Source: Mucilaginibacter sp. PAMB04168
Lineage (GTDB): Bacteria; Bacteroidota; Bacteroidia; Sphingobacteriales; Sphingobacteriaceae
NCBI RefSeq assembly: GCF_039634365.2
Contig: NZ_CP155079.2
Location: 3,906,001 to 3,970,000, forward strand
Direction: 5' to 3'
DNA: 64,000 nt
The notes below the pieces were generated by a model that worked only from the letters and a program-made list of their open reading frames with translations, did no database searches and was not told the origin of the DNA. A program made the translations under genes and the position numbers. Positions 17,622 to 25,215 of the stretch are shown in pieces. Positions within the stretch are counted from its first letter, which is position 1. Every line of letters begins with the position of its first letter.

Positions 17622-19453
17622 TGAGCAATACCCAACCCATAGTCATGATAAAGAGACCTATATATATATTACTTACAATATTACTGGCTGCAAGTGCAAC
17701 TGCACAGGCACAAGTGAAGCAACCGGCCAAAAAGCCGGCACAAAAATCTACTCAAAGCAAGCCGGCAGCAAAAAAGCTTGGAGATGCCGCAGCTAAAGCA
17801 AAACAGGATACCTCTAAAAAAGGAGGTCAAACAACGCCCGCTAATTCCGCTCAAAACGGCGGTAGCCTATCTGAAGAGATTGTGGTAACCACGGTTTACA
17901 AACCAGTACTGGCCGATGCCGTTAAAATACGCCGTAACCCGAACCTCGATGATACCCAACCGTACAAAGCCCCTTTGAGCTACACTACGCTTGATAAACG
18001 CCTGGAACAAAACAGTGATATACGCCAGTTGGAGGCCATGAAAATGCCTGCCGAACGCGACTCCTTACCCGCTAACAACTTTGTACGCGCCGGCTTTGGA
18101 AGCCTAAAAACAACTTTCGGCGAGGCATATTTTAATAATGGGCAAGATGAAGCGTTGCAGGTAGGTGCATTTTTAAAGCATTTCGGTCAGCAGGGCAACC
18201 TTCCTAAACAAAATGAAAGCCGCAGCGAGGTTGGTGTATTCGGCAAAAGTATTGGCGAGGCTAACACCATCACAGGGCGTGTAAACTATTTGCGTCGCAA
18301 CAATTATTACTATGGCTATAATACACTGGCCCTAACAAACCCGGCAGCTGAACCAAGGAAGCAGCATTATAACACCCTAAGTGCCGAAGGTGAGTTGGCC
18401 CGCAATTACCAGGATACCGACCGCGTACTTACCTATGCCCTAAAGGTGAACGGCTACCTGTTTAACAATGCCTTTAAAGCAAAGGAAAACAACGTGGTTT
18501 TAAGCGGCTATTTAAATCAAACTATCAACCAATTTTATGCAGGCTTGGGTGCATCGTTAGACTTGGCCTCTCAAAAAGACAGCTTATATTCTTTAAACAA
18601 CAGCTTTTTACGCTTAAACCCTTACTTAAAGTTTCAGGGCGATAATTATAAAATTGATGCAGGCGTAAATATTGCTCAGGAATTTGGCTTCTCATCGCGC
18701 TTCTTCATCTTTCCGGCCGTAAAGCTGGAGTTCCAGGTAATACCTGATTTTGTGCGCCTGTTTGCCGAAGCTAAAGGCGATGTGAATCGTACTTCTTTGC
18801 GCAATCTATCAGAAGCCAATCCGTTCCTCGACCAGAATATCGGTATTCAAAATTCGGTTGATAAGCTTGACATCACCGTGGGTTTGAAGGGCCGCATTAT
18901 ACCTGGCTTAGGGTTCAAAGCCGCTATCTTCCGCAACACGGTCTCTGATCTGCCGTTGTTTGTAAGTAATGTACAACCGGCCTTAACCGGCAACCAGCCT
19001 ATACCGGGCACTTTGCACCGCTTTAACGTAGTTTATGATGATGGCCGCGCCCGCATCAGCGGCTTTAACGGTGAGCTGGATTACAAAGCTTCCGACGATG
19101 TAAATATCTTTGGACGTGTGGAGTTTCGCGATTATAAACTAGCCAGCCAGGCACAGCCCTGGAACCTGCCTAAGTTTAAATTAACAGCCGGTACCGCTAT
19201 TCATATCAACGATAAAGTGGACATCAACGGTTCTTTACTTTTTAGAGGCACAACTAAAGATTTGCTTACCAATGAGCAGGTAGTTACCCTAAAATCGTTT
19301 GCCGATTTGAGCGGTGGTGTAAATTACAAAGCTACCAAGCAAATCTCGGTTTTTGTTCAGGTTAACAATATTTTAAACACTACATATCAAACTTACTTAA
19401 ACTACCCCAACTACGGATTTAATATATTTGGCGGTGCAGGGTTCACTTTTTAA
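17621..19453 (+). CDS. TonB-box-bearing outer-membrane beta-barrel without plug domain
   Basis: A 610-residue protein: signal peptide (second ATG at 17645 gives MIKRPIYILLTILLAASATAQA, a cleaner start), a Lys/Ala/Pro-rich linker to about residue 84, a TonB-box-like EEIVVTT at 85-91, a short region of about 60 residues, then barrel strands from about residue 150 to the terminal FNIFGGAGFTF with a closing Phe. The usual plug of about 130 residues of TonB-dependent receptors is missing. It touches the TPR gene by one base (TAATG) and precedes an ExbBD-TonB set, so energised gating by those proteins is plausible. Substrate unknown. Confidence 0.78.
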   Translation: MSNTQPIVMIKRPIYILLTILLAASATAQAQVKQPAKKPAQKSTQSKPAAKKLGDAAAKAKQDTSKKGGQTTPANSAQNGGSLSEEIVVTTVYKPVLADAVKIRRNPNLDDTQPYKAPLSYTTLDKRLEQNSDIRQLEAMKMPAERDSLPANNFVRAGFGSLKTTFGEAYFNNGQDEALQVGAFLKHFGQQGNLPKQNESRSEVGVFGKSIGEANTITGRVNYLRRNNYYYGYNTLALTNPAAEPRKQHYNTLSAEGELARNYQDTDRVLTYALKVNGYLFNNAFKAKENNVVLSGYLNQTINQFYAGLGASLDLASQKDSLYSLNNSFLRLNPYLKFQGDNYKIDAGVNIAQEFGFSSRFFIFPAVKLEFQVIPDFVRLFAEAKGDVNRTSLRNLSEANPFLDQNIGIQNSVDKLDITVGLKGRIIPGLGFKAAIFRNTVSDLPLFVSNVQPALTGNQPIPGTLHRFNVVYDDGRARISGFNGELDYKASDDVNIFGRVEFRDYKLASQAQPWNLPKFKLTAGTAIHINDKVDINGSLLFRGTTKDLLTNEQVVTLKSFADLSGGVNYKATKQISVFVQVNNILNTTYQTYLNYPNYGFNIFGGAGFTF

Positions 19454-19454
19454 C

Positions 19455-19462
19455 TATATTTG
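19455..19462 (+). promoter_or_regulatory. -7 element in front of the HU/SPOR-ExbBD-TonB genes
   Basis: TATATTTG, an exact TAnnTTTG match, begins right after the barrel gene's stop codon, 36 bp before the next ATG. It suggests that the downstream half can be transcribed separately. Confidence 0.55.
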
Positions 19463-19498
19463 CCTCACCGCAAATTAAACCCCGGACATTATTAAAAA

Positions 19499-20794
19499 AT
19501 GGATTTATCTGTTTACATCAGTGAGCTGCTTAACGAACAAGGCACTGTAAGCATCCCTCAGATAGGGGTGTTTAAGCAGGTTCGTAAAAGGGGCTACTAT
19601 AATGCTGATGAAGGCAAACTGTATCCACCTTATTATGAAACCGAGTTTGAGCAACAACCGGTAGAGGATGAAAGCCTGTTACAATACCTGGTTGCTAAAA
19701 GCAAGGTATCGGGTGCATCGGCCAGGTATTTTATGGACCGCTATCTGCACAGCATTTTGCAACAAGCCGAAATAGGCGAAGTTATGTTGGGCAGATTAGG
19801 TTGGTTATCTAAAGAACAAGATACACTGAACTTCAGACCTGTACCTGATGTAGATACCAGTACCTCTCCATTTGGCTTCACACCAGTATCTGTTCAACCA
19901 GAGCCGGTTACAAATACAGCTGAGGAGCATTTACCAGACGATGCTCCTGTGGTGGCAGAGCCGCAACCTGCACCAGCTTTGCCACCCGTTAATACGCCCT
20001 TATTCTCAGTCGAAAAAGACGCTTTAAAAGCAGGCAATGCCATACCCGAAGGGCCGGTAACGGCAACCTCACCTCTGTTAAGGCAGTCTGTTAAACCTAC
20101 AGCTCAACCAGCAAAACCAGTTGTGGAGCAACAGCCAGCCGACGTTAAACCAGCGGCTGAGCCCCAACCGATAGCAGTTGCAAACAGTACGGCAGAAACT
20201 AACAAACCATTCTACGCCAAGCCCTGGTTTTGGGGATTAGCAGCAGCTGTGCTTATTGCAACAGCAGTAGCGGTATTCTATTCAAAACAGAACGTCTCCA
20301 CCCGTCCGGCTGTAGTAGCGTCGGACAATACAACAACGACTACACCAAGCATGGATTCTGTAGTGGTTAAAACACCAGTTAAAGCAGATACCGGCACCGA
20401 ACAGCACCAAACACCAATAACGCCAGATACATCTGCACAAAAACAAGCCTTACCGGCTTCAACCGAGTATGCTCCCGAGGTGGAAACGCCTGTTGCAACT
20501 GGTAAAAACAACACTTCGGTAGTATTGGCCAACCCTAAGGGTTACAACAATGTGCTCATGAGCGGCGCTTTCAGCAACGAGGCAGAAGCCATTAAAGTTG
20601 TAAACCGTTACAAGGCCGTAGGCATTAATGCTGGCATTGTTAAAGACTTTAATCCAACTAAATACGTTAAGGTTGGACTTGGATTTTATAAAACCTATGC
20701 CGAAGGACAGGCAGCTAAAGTAAGACTCGTGAAACTGAAACACCTCAGAAGCAGCGATCTTTATGTTGAAACTAAAAGAAATAAAAAGAAATGA
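19499..20794 (+). CDS. HU-CCDC81-like and SPOR domain membrane protein
   Basis: A 431-residue single-pass protein. Residues 1 to about 112 match the bacterial HU-CCDC81 pattern (ISELLNEQGTVSIPQIGVF, then ARYFMDRYLHSILQQAEIGEV); a Pro/Ala-rich linker follows; one membrane helix lies at about 242-261 (WFWGLAAAVLIATAVAVFY); a periplasmic linker leads to a SPOR domain at about 350-425 (NVLMSGAFSNEAEAIKVV). SPOR domains bind denuded glycan strands of septal peptidoglycan; the HU-like part would face the cytoplasm and may bind DNA or protein. Stop overlaps the ExbB start (20791-20794). Likely links the machine to the cell wall. Confidence 0.85.
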   Translation: MDLSVYISELLNEQGTVSIPQIGVFKQVRKRGYYNADEGKLYPPYYETEFEQQPVEDESLLQYLVAKSKVSGASARYFMDRYLHSILQQAEIGEVMLGRLGWLSKEQDTLNFRPVPDVDTSTSPFGFTPVSVQPEPVTNTAEEHLPDDAPVVAEPQPAPALPPVNTPLFSVEKDALKAGNAIPEGPVTATSPLLRQSVKPTAQPAKPVVEQQPADVKPAAEPQPIAVANSTAETNKPFYAKPWFWGLAAAVLIATAVAVFYSKQNVSTRPAVVASDNTTTTTPSMDSVVVKTPVKADTGTEQHQTPITPDTSAQKQALPASTEYAPEVETPVATGKNNTSVVLANPKGYNNVLMSGAFSNEAEAIKVVNRYKAVGINAGIVKDFNPTKYVKVGLGFYKTYAEGQAAKVRLVKLKHLRSSDLYVETKRNKKK

Positions 20795-21504
20795 TGCTAT
20801 TTATGCTGTTACAGGATACAGCTCAAAATGTTGTTGATTCGGTAAACCGTGCAGCACTGCCTGCCACCACTGCCGCCCCTGTTGATGATTTACGCTTTGG
20901 CGATCTGCTTATAAAAGGTGGATGGGTTATGGTTCCTATCGGAATACTGGCCGTTTTAGGTTTGGTTATATTTTTTGAGCGTTATTTTACCATCCGTAAG
21001 GCCGCTAAAGATGAATCGAACCTGATGAGCCAGATCCGGAGCAGTATAACATCGGGTAAATTGGACTCGGCCGTTGCGGTTGCCCGTAATAGTAATACGC
21101 CGCTAGGCCGCATGCTGCAAAAAGGTTTGCTGCGCATTGGCCGGCCTATTAAAGACATTGAAGGCGCTATTGAAAACGTTGGCAAAATTGAAGTAGCCAA
21201 ACTGGAAAAAAACATTGGCATTATTGGCATCGTGGCCGGTATTGCGCCCATGTTCGGCTTTTTAGGTACCATTGCCGGTGTAATTAAGATCTTTTATGAT
21301 ATCTCTAAAACAGATAACATTAGTATGGGCGTTATATCAGGAGGTTTGTATGTAAAAATGGTGACCTCAGCAGCTGGTTTATTTGTGGGCATAGTAGCTT
21401 ATGTATGCTACCACATCCTGAACATGATGGTGGAGAAGGTAATTTTGAAACTGGAGACTGACGCCATTGAATTTATTGATCTGTTAGAAGAGCCCAGCAA
21501 ATGA
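20791..21504 (+). CDS. exbB: MotA/TolQ/ExbB proton channel protein
   Basis: A 237-residue protein with three membrane helices: one near residues 45-65 (VPIGILAVLGLVIFFERYF), then two around 145-170 (IIGIVAGIAPMFGFLGTIAGVI) and 190-215 (AAGLFVGIVAYVCYHIL). The last two carry the small-residue packing and GTIAG motif typical of ExbB/TolQ. It forms the inner-membrane pentamer surrounding an ExbD dimer and turns proton flow into work. Overlaps both neighbours by 4 bp. TolQ versus ExbB cannot be separated by sequence alone; the TonB-like gene two positions on favours ExbB. Confidence 0.88.
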   Translation: MMLFMLLQDTAQNVVDSVNRAALPATTAAPVDDLRFGDLLIKGGWVMVPIGILAVLGLVIFFERYFTIRKAAKDESNLMSQIRSSITSGKLDSAVAVARNSNTPLGRMLQKGLLRIGRPIKDIEGAIENVGKIEVAKLEKNIGIIGIVAGIAPMFGFLGTIAGVIKIFYDISKTDNISMGVISGGLYVKMVTSAAGLFVGIVAYVCYHILNMMVEKVILKLETDAIEFIDLLEEPSK

Positions 21505-21899
21505 ACCTGAGAAAAAAACATAGCCGTGCATCAGCCGAGGTACATACCTCGGCCATGAATGATATTATGTTCTTTTTGTTGCTGTTCTTTTTGATAGCTT
21601 CAACTGTTACCAATCCTAACGTAATCAAATTGATGCTGCCCAAGTCTTCATCAGGCCAGGCGGTATCTAAAAAAACCATTACTGTTTCGGTTACGCAAGA
21701 CTTAAGGTATTACGTGGAGAAGAAAGAAGTAGCGGTTGATGCTTTACAACCTACATTAGCCGGTTACAAAAACATAGCCAGCGAACTGACTATTGTACTG
21801 CATGTTGACCGCACGGTTGCTATACAGGATGTGGTACAGGTGATGGACATAGCACAGAAATTGAATATTAAACTGGTATTAGCCACCGAGCCTAAATAA
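21501..21899 (+). CDS. exbD: ExbD/TolR biopolymer transport protein
   Basis: A 132-residue protein with a basic cytoplasmic N-terminus, one membrane helix MNDIMFFLLLFFLIAS containing the proton-carrying Asp at residue 21, and a periplasmic domain with the ExbD-like ending VVQVMDIAQKLNIKLVLATEP. Works with the adjacent ExbB. Starts 4 bp inside the exbB gene and is followed after 6 bp by the TonB-like gene, so all three are in one transcript. Confidence 0.9.
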   Translation: MNLRKKHSRASAEVHTSAMNDIMFFLLLFFLIASTVTNPNVIKLMLPKSSSGQAVSKKTITVSVTQDLRYYVEKKEVAVDALQPTLAGYKNIASELTIVLHVDRTVAIQDVVQVMDIAQKLNIKLVLATEPK

Positions 21900-21905
21900 C
21901 AGGAT

Positions 21906-22727
21906 ATGGATTACCGTCAGGAAGAAAATAATTACCCAAGGGCCTTTTTAGCAACCGGCATTATACTGGCTTTGCTGATAGGCTTGAGCTATTTTATTGT
22001 CTTTCAGCATCCGGCTAAAGAAGAAGACGGCACGGGCGGTATCCTGGTAAATTACGGCACAGTAGATGAAGGCATGGGCGATGACTATATGAGCACCGAG
22101 GAGCCATCTGTTGCCGAAAATGCCAACCATACCAAGCCTGATAAAGTAACCCCTGCCCCGCCAACCGAGCAGGTGAACACAACAGACAACAGCAGCAAAC
22201 AGGTAGTAACTCAAAACACTGAGGATGCGCCTGAAATTGCCAGCAGCAAAAAGCCTACACAATCGGTAAATACACAGCAGCAGCCTACCAAAGAGCCACC
22301 TAAGCCTACTATAAACCAAAACGCCCTTTACAAAGGCAAAACCAACAATGGTACAGGCGAGGGAGATGGAACTGGCAACACACCCGGCAACCAGGGCAAA
22401 ACAACGGGTACGACCTTAACCAACAATTATAACGGTACGGGCTCAGGCAACGGCGGTAACCTTACCGGCATGCCTCAGCGCAACTTTGTAAGCAAACCAT
22501 CGGTTAGTGATGATAGCCGCCATACAGGAAAAGTGGTGGTTGATATACGCGTAGATAAGGACGGTAACGTAACCTACGCCCGCGGCGGCGCCCGTGGTAC
22601 TACCATAACCGACCAGGTGCTGATCGAAAAATGTGAAGACGCCGTAAAACGCTCCCGCCTCAACTCTTTAGACAGTGCCCCCGAAATGCAGCAAGGCACT
22701 GTAGTATTTGTATTCAGGGTACAGTAA
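21906..22727 (+). CDS. TonB-like energy transducer
   Basis: A 273-residue protein with one N-terminal membrane helix (FLATGIILALLIGLSYFIVF, residues about 14-33), a long Pro/Thr/Asn/Gly-rich periplasmic spacer including Gly-Asn repeats, and a C-terminal TonB-like domain of about 70 residues (VVVDIRVDKDGNVTYARGGARG ... VVFVFRVQ; only the ends are quoted). It would transmit ExbBD motion to the outer membrane, plausibly to the barrel at 17621-19453. The spacer is long enough to span the periplasm. Terminal domain is of the TonB/TolA C-terminal superfamily; TolA-like use is possible. Confidence 0.85.
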   Translation: MDYRQEENNYPRAFLATGIILALLIGLSYFIVFQHPAKEEDGTGGILVNYGTVDEGMGDDYMSTEEPSVAENANHTKPDKVTPAPPTEQVNTTDNSSKQVVTQNTEDAPEIASSKKPTQSVNTQQQPTKEPPKPTINQNALYKGKTNNGTGEGDGTGNTPGNQGKTTGTTLTNNYNGTGSGNGGNLTGMPQRNFVSKPSVSDDSRHTGKVVVDIRVDKDGNVTYARGGARGTTITDQVLIEKCEDAVKRSRLNSLDSAPEMQQGTVVFVFRVQ

Positions 22728-22777
22728 AAGTTTTTTGAATGGCTTACAGCCTAATTTTCCTTTTCAATTTTAGTTGA

Positions 22778-22785
22778 TAGCTTTG
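22778..22785 (+). promoter_or_regulatory. -7 element of folC
   Basis: TAGCTTTG, an exact TAnnTTTG match, 5 nt before the ATG of a tiny open frame and 37 nt before the folC ATG. Confidence 0.55.
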
Positions 22786-22790
22786 CGCCC

Positions 22791-22826
22791 ATGGCAATCC
22801 ATCATTGCCTACATCTTCCAGAATGA
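22791..22826 (+). CDS. Possible 11-residue leader peptide before folC
   Basis: ATG at 22791 opens MAIHHCLHLPE and ends in TGA at 22824-22826, overlapping the folC ATG as ATGA. It begins 5 nt after a -7 box. Its position suggests translational coupling, but 36 bp is short enough to be chance. Confidence 0.3.
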   Translation: MAIHHCLHLPE

Positions 22827-24130
22827 ATTACGCAGAAACGCTCAACTATCTGTACAACCAGCTCCCTATGTTTACTCGGGTGGGCACATCGGCATTTAAG
22901 AAAGATTTAACCAATACCATAGCCCTTTGCGACCGGCTGGGTAATCCACAGCACCAATTTAAGAGCGTTCATGTAGCGGGAACTAACGGAAAGGGCTCTA
23001 CATCGCATATATTGGCGGCGGTGTTACAAACTGCCGGATATAAAACCGGATTGTATACCTCACCTCACCTTAAAGATTTCAGAGAACGTATTCGCATCAA
23101 CGGGCAAATGATCAGCGAAGACGAGGTGGTTGATTTTGTGGCAAAGCACCGGACAGATTTTGAGGAAATTGAACCCTCTTTTTTTGAAATGACTGTAGCC
23201 CTGGCCTTCGATGCCTTTGCCCGTCATGAGGTAGATATTGCGGTTATTGAAGTGGGCCTGGGCGGCCGGCTCGATTCAACCAATATTATTACGCCGCTGT
23301 TATCCATCATTACCAACATAGGCTGGGACCACATGAACATGCTAGGCAATACCCTGCCCGAAATAGCTGCCGAAAAAGCCGGCATTATTAAACCGGGCAT
23401 CCCGGTCATCATTGGCGAACACCAGCCCGAAGTAGCACAGGTATTTATTGAAAAGGCGCAAAAAGCAGGAGCCGAATTAATATTCGCATCCGAACAATGG
23501 AATGAAGGAAGCATAGAACCGGGCACCAGGAAACGGGAAGCCTTTGAAAATGATAAATATTTATCTGCAAGCTTTAAATCTCTCAACGCTACCCATAATT
23601 TACAACTCGACTTAACAGGCAGTTATCAGCTTAAGAATGTGAAGACGGTTCTGTGTGCAGTGCAGGAGTTAAACACACAGGGATTTAATATTGCTGTTAA
23701 ACATGTAGCCGAAGCTTTACGCCAGGTTAAAATCCTAACCGGTTTACAGGGCCGCTGGCAAACCTTGAGCACCCACCCGCTTACCATTTGCGATACCGGC
23801 CATAATCCTGATGGCATATTGGAAGTGCTGAAAAACATTGCAGCCGTACCATACGAGCACTTGCATTTTGTGATAGGCATGGTGAACGATAAGGATATTA
23901 CCAAGGTATTAAACCTGCTGCCTAAGGATGCCACGTACTACTTTTGCAAACCAGATATTCCTCGCGGGCTTGAGGTGCAGTCTTTGCAACAACAAGCTAT
24001 GATGGTTGGCTTGCAGGGTAAAACCTACCCAACGGTATCTGAAGCCCTGCAAGCCGCACAACAACAGGCAGGCCCAAAAGATTTGGTTTTTGCAGGCGGC
24101 AGCACCTTTGTAGTGGCCGAAATAGTTTGA
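22823..24130 (+). CDS. folC: Bifunctional folylpolyglutamate/dihydrofolate synthase
   Basis: A 435-residue Mur-ligase-family enzyme that adds glutamate to dihydropteroate and folates. The P-loop is HVAGTNGKGSTSH, followed by GLYTSPHLKDFRERI, EVGLGGRLDSTN, the ITNIGWDHMNMLGNT segment and the C-terminal DTGHNPDG that starts the ligand-binding domain. ATG at 22823 is preferred over a TTG six codons upstream. It follows the TonB-like gene by about 95 bp with its own -7 box. Confidence 0.93.
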   Translation: MNYAETLNYLYNQLPMFTRVGTSAFKKDLTNTIALCDRLGNPQHQFKSVHVAGTNGKGSTSHILAAVLQTAGYKTGLYTSPHLKDFRERIRINGQMISEDEVVDFVAKHRTDFEEIEPSFFEMTVALAFDAFARHEVDIAVIEVGLGGRLDSTNIITPLLSIITNIGWDHMNMLGNTLPEIAAEKAGIIKPGIPVIIGEHQPEVAQVFIEKAQKAGAELIFASEQWNEGSIEPGTRKREAFENDKYLSASFKSLNATHNLQLDLTGSYQLKNVKTVLCAVQELNTQGFNIAVKHVAEALRQVKILTGLQGRWQTLSTHPLTICDTGHNPDGILEVLKNIAAVPYEHLHFVIGMVNDKDITKVLNLLPKDATYYFCKPDIPRGLEVQSLQQQAMMVGLQGKTYPTVSEALQAAQQQAGPKDLVFAGGSTFVVAEIV

Positions 24131-24157
24131 TATATTTACAGCTGATGTTCATGGATA

Positions 24158-24209
24158 ATGGTTTATATTAAAAAGAATATGAACCTAGTATCTACGAACT
24201 ATAAACCAT
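24158..24209. promoter_or_regulatory. Inverted repeat upstream of the aldo/keto reductase
   Basis: ATGGTTTATA at 24158-24167 and TATAAACCAT at 24200-24209 are exact inverse complements separated by 32 bp, ending 7 bp before the ATG. Could be a regulator site or a leader hairpin. Confidence 0.45.
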
Positions 24210-24216
24210 CAACTAC

Positions 24217-25215
24217 ATGACTTATCTACCTTCTTCCAGCCGCTATGAAACTATGCCTTACCGACGCTGCGGCAAAAGCGGCATTAAGTTGCCTGCACTG
24301 TCGCTGGGCTTGTGGCACAATTTCGGCGGTGTAGACGTGTTCGAAAATTACCGAAAAATCTTGCACCTGGCGTTTGATAGCGGCATTACACACTTCGATT
24401 TGGCCAACAATTATGGTCCGCCGTATGGCTCGGCCGAAGAAAACTTTGGGCTGCTATTAAAAAAGGATTTTGCGGCCTACCGCGATGAGTTGATCATCTC
24501 AAGCAAAGCCGGCTATGACATGTGGCCTGGTCCGTATGGCAACTGGGGATCAAAAAAATACCTGGTAGCCAGCTTAGATCAAAGCCTGAAACGCATGGGA
24601 CTTGACTATGTGGACATTTTTTATCATCACCGCCCTGACCCTGACACACCACTTGAAGAAACGATGATGGCACTTGACTTGATCGTACGGCAGGGCAAGG
24701 CTTTGTATGTAGGTATCTCTAATTATAAGGCCGATGAAGCGCAAAAAGCAATTACTATATTGAAGCAGTTGGGCACGCCCTGCCTTATCCACCAGCCTAA
24801 ATACTCCATGTTTGAGCGCTGGGTAGAGGGCGGCCTGCTAGATGTGCTGGAGCAGGAAGGCGTTGGCTGCATACCGTTTTCACCTCTGGCACAAGGCATG
24901 CTTACTGATAAGTATCTACACGGCATACCGCAAGATTCAAGGGCAGCTAAAACCACCGGAAATCTGCAAACTAAGCAATTGACCGATGATAAGCTGGCAC
25001 AAATTAAACAGCTTAATGAACTGGCCCTGCAACGCAACCAAACACTGGCACAAATGGCACTGGCGTGGTTATTAAAAGACCAGCGCGTTACCTCCGTTCT
25101 TATAGGTGCCAGCAGGCCCGAGCAACTGGCTGACTCGCTTCAATGTTTACACAATAGCGTCTTTGCGACCGAAGAGCTCACTCAAATAGAAAACATTTTA
25201 AACAATAAACCCTAA
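24217..25215 (+). CDS. Aldo/keto reductase, L-glyceraldehyde 3-phosphate reductase type
   Basis: A 332-residue TIM-barrel NADPH reductase closely resembling E. coli YghZ (GPR). The catalytic tetrad is visible: Asp in HFDLANNYG, Tyr in YGPPYGSAE, Lys in IISSKAGYD and His in DIFYHHRPD. The GNWGSKKYL segment and the C-terminal VTSVLIGASRPEQL are typical of this subgroup. Enzymes of this type reduce methylglyoxal and L-glyceraldehyde 3-phosphate. Its stop overlaps the next gene's ATG by one base (TAATG), so it is paired with a second oxidoreductase. Confidence 0.88.
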   Translation: MTYLPSSSRYETMPYRRCGKSGIKLPALSLGLWHNFGGVDVFENYRKILHLAFDSGITHFDLANNYGPPYGSAEENFGLLLKKDFAAYRDELIISSKAGYDMWPGPYGNWGSKKYLVASLDQSLKRMGLDYVDIFYHHRPDPDTPLEETMMALDLIVRQGKALYVGISNYKADEAQKAITILKQLGTPCLIHQPKYSMFERWVEGGLLDVLEQEGVGCIPFSPLAQGMLTDKYLHGIPQDSRAAKTTGNLQTKQLTDDKLAQIKQLNELALQRNQTLAQMALAWLLKDQRVTSVLIGASRPEQLADSLQCLHNSVFATEELTQIENILNNKP

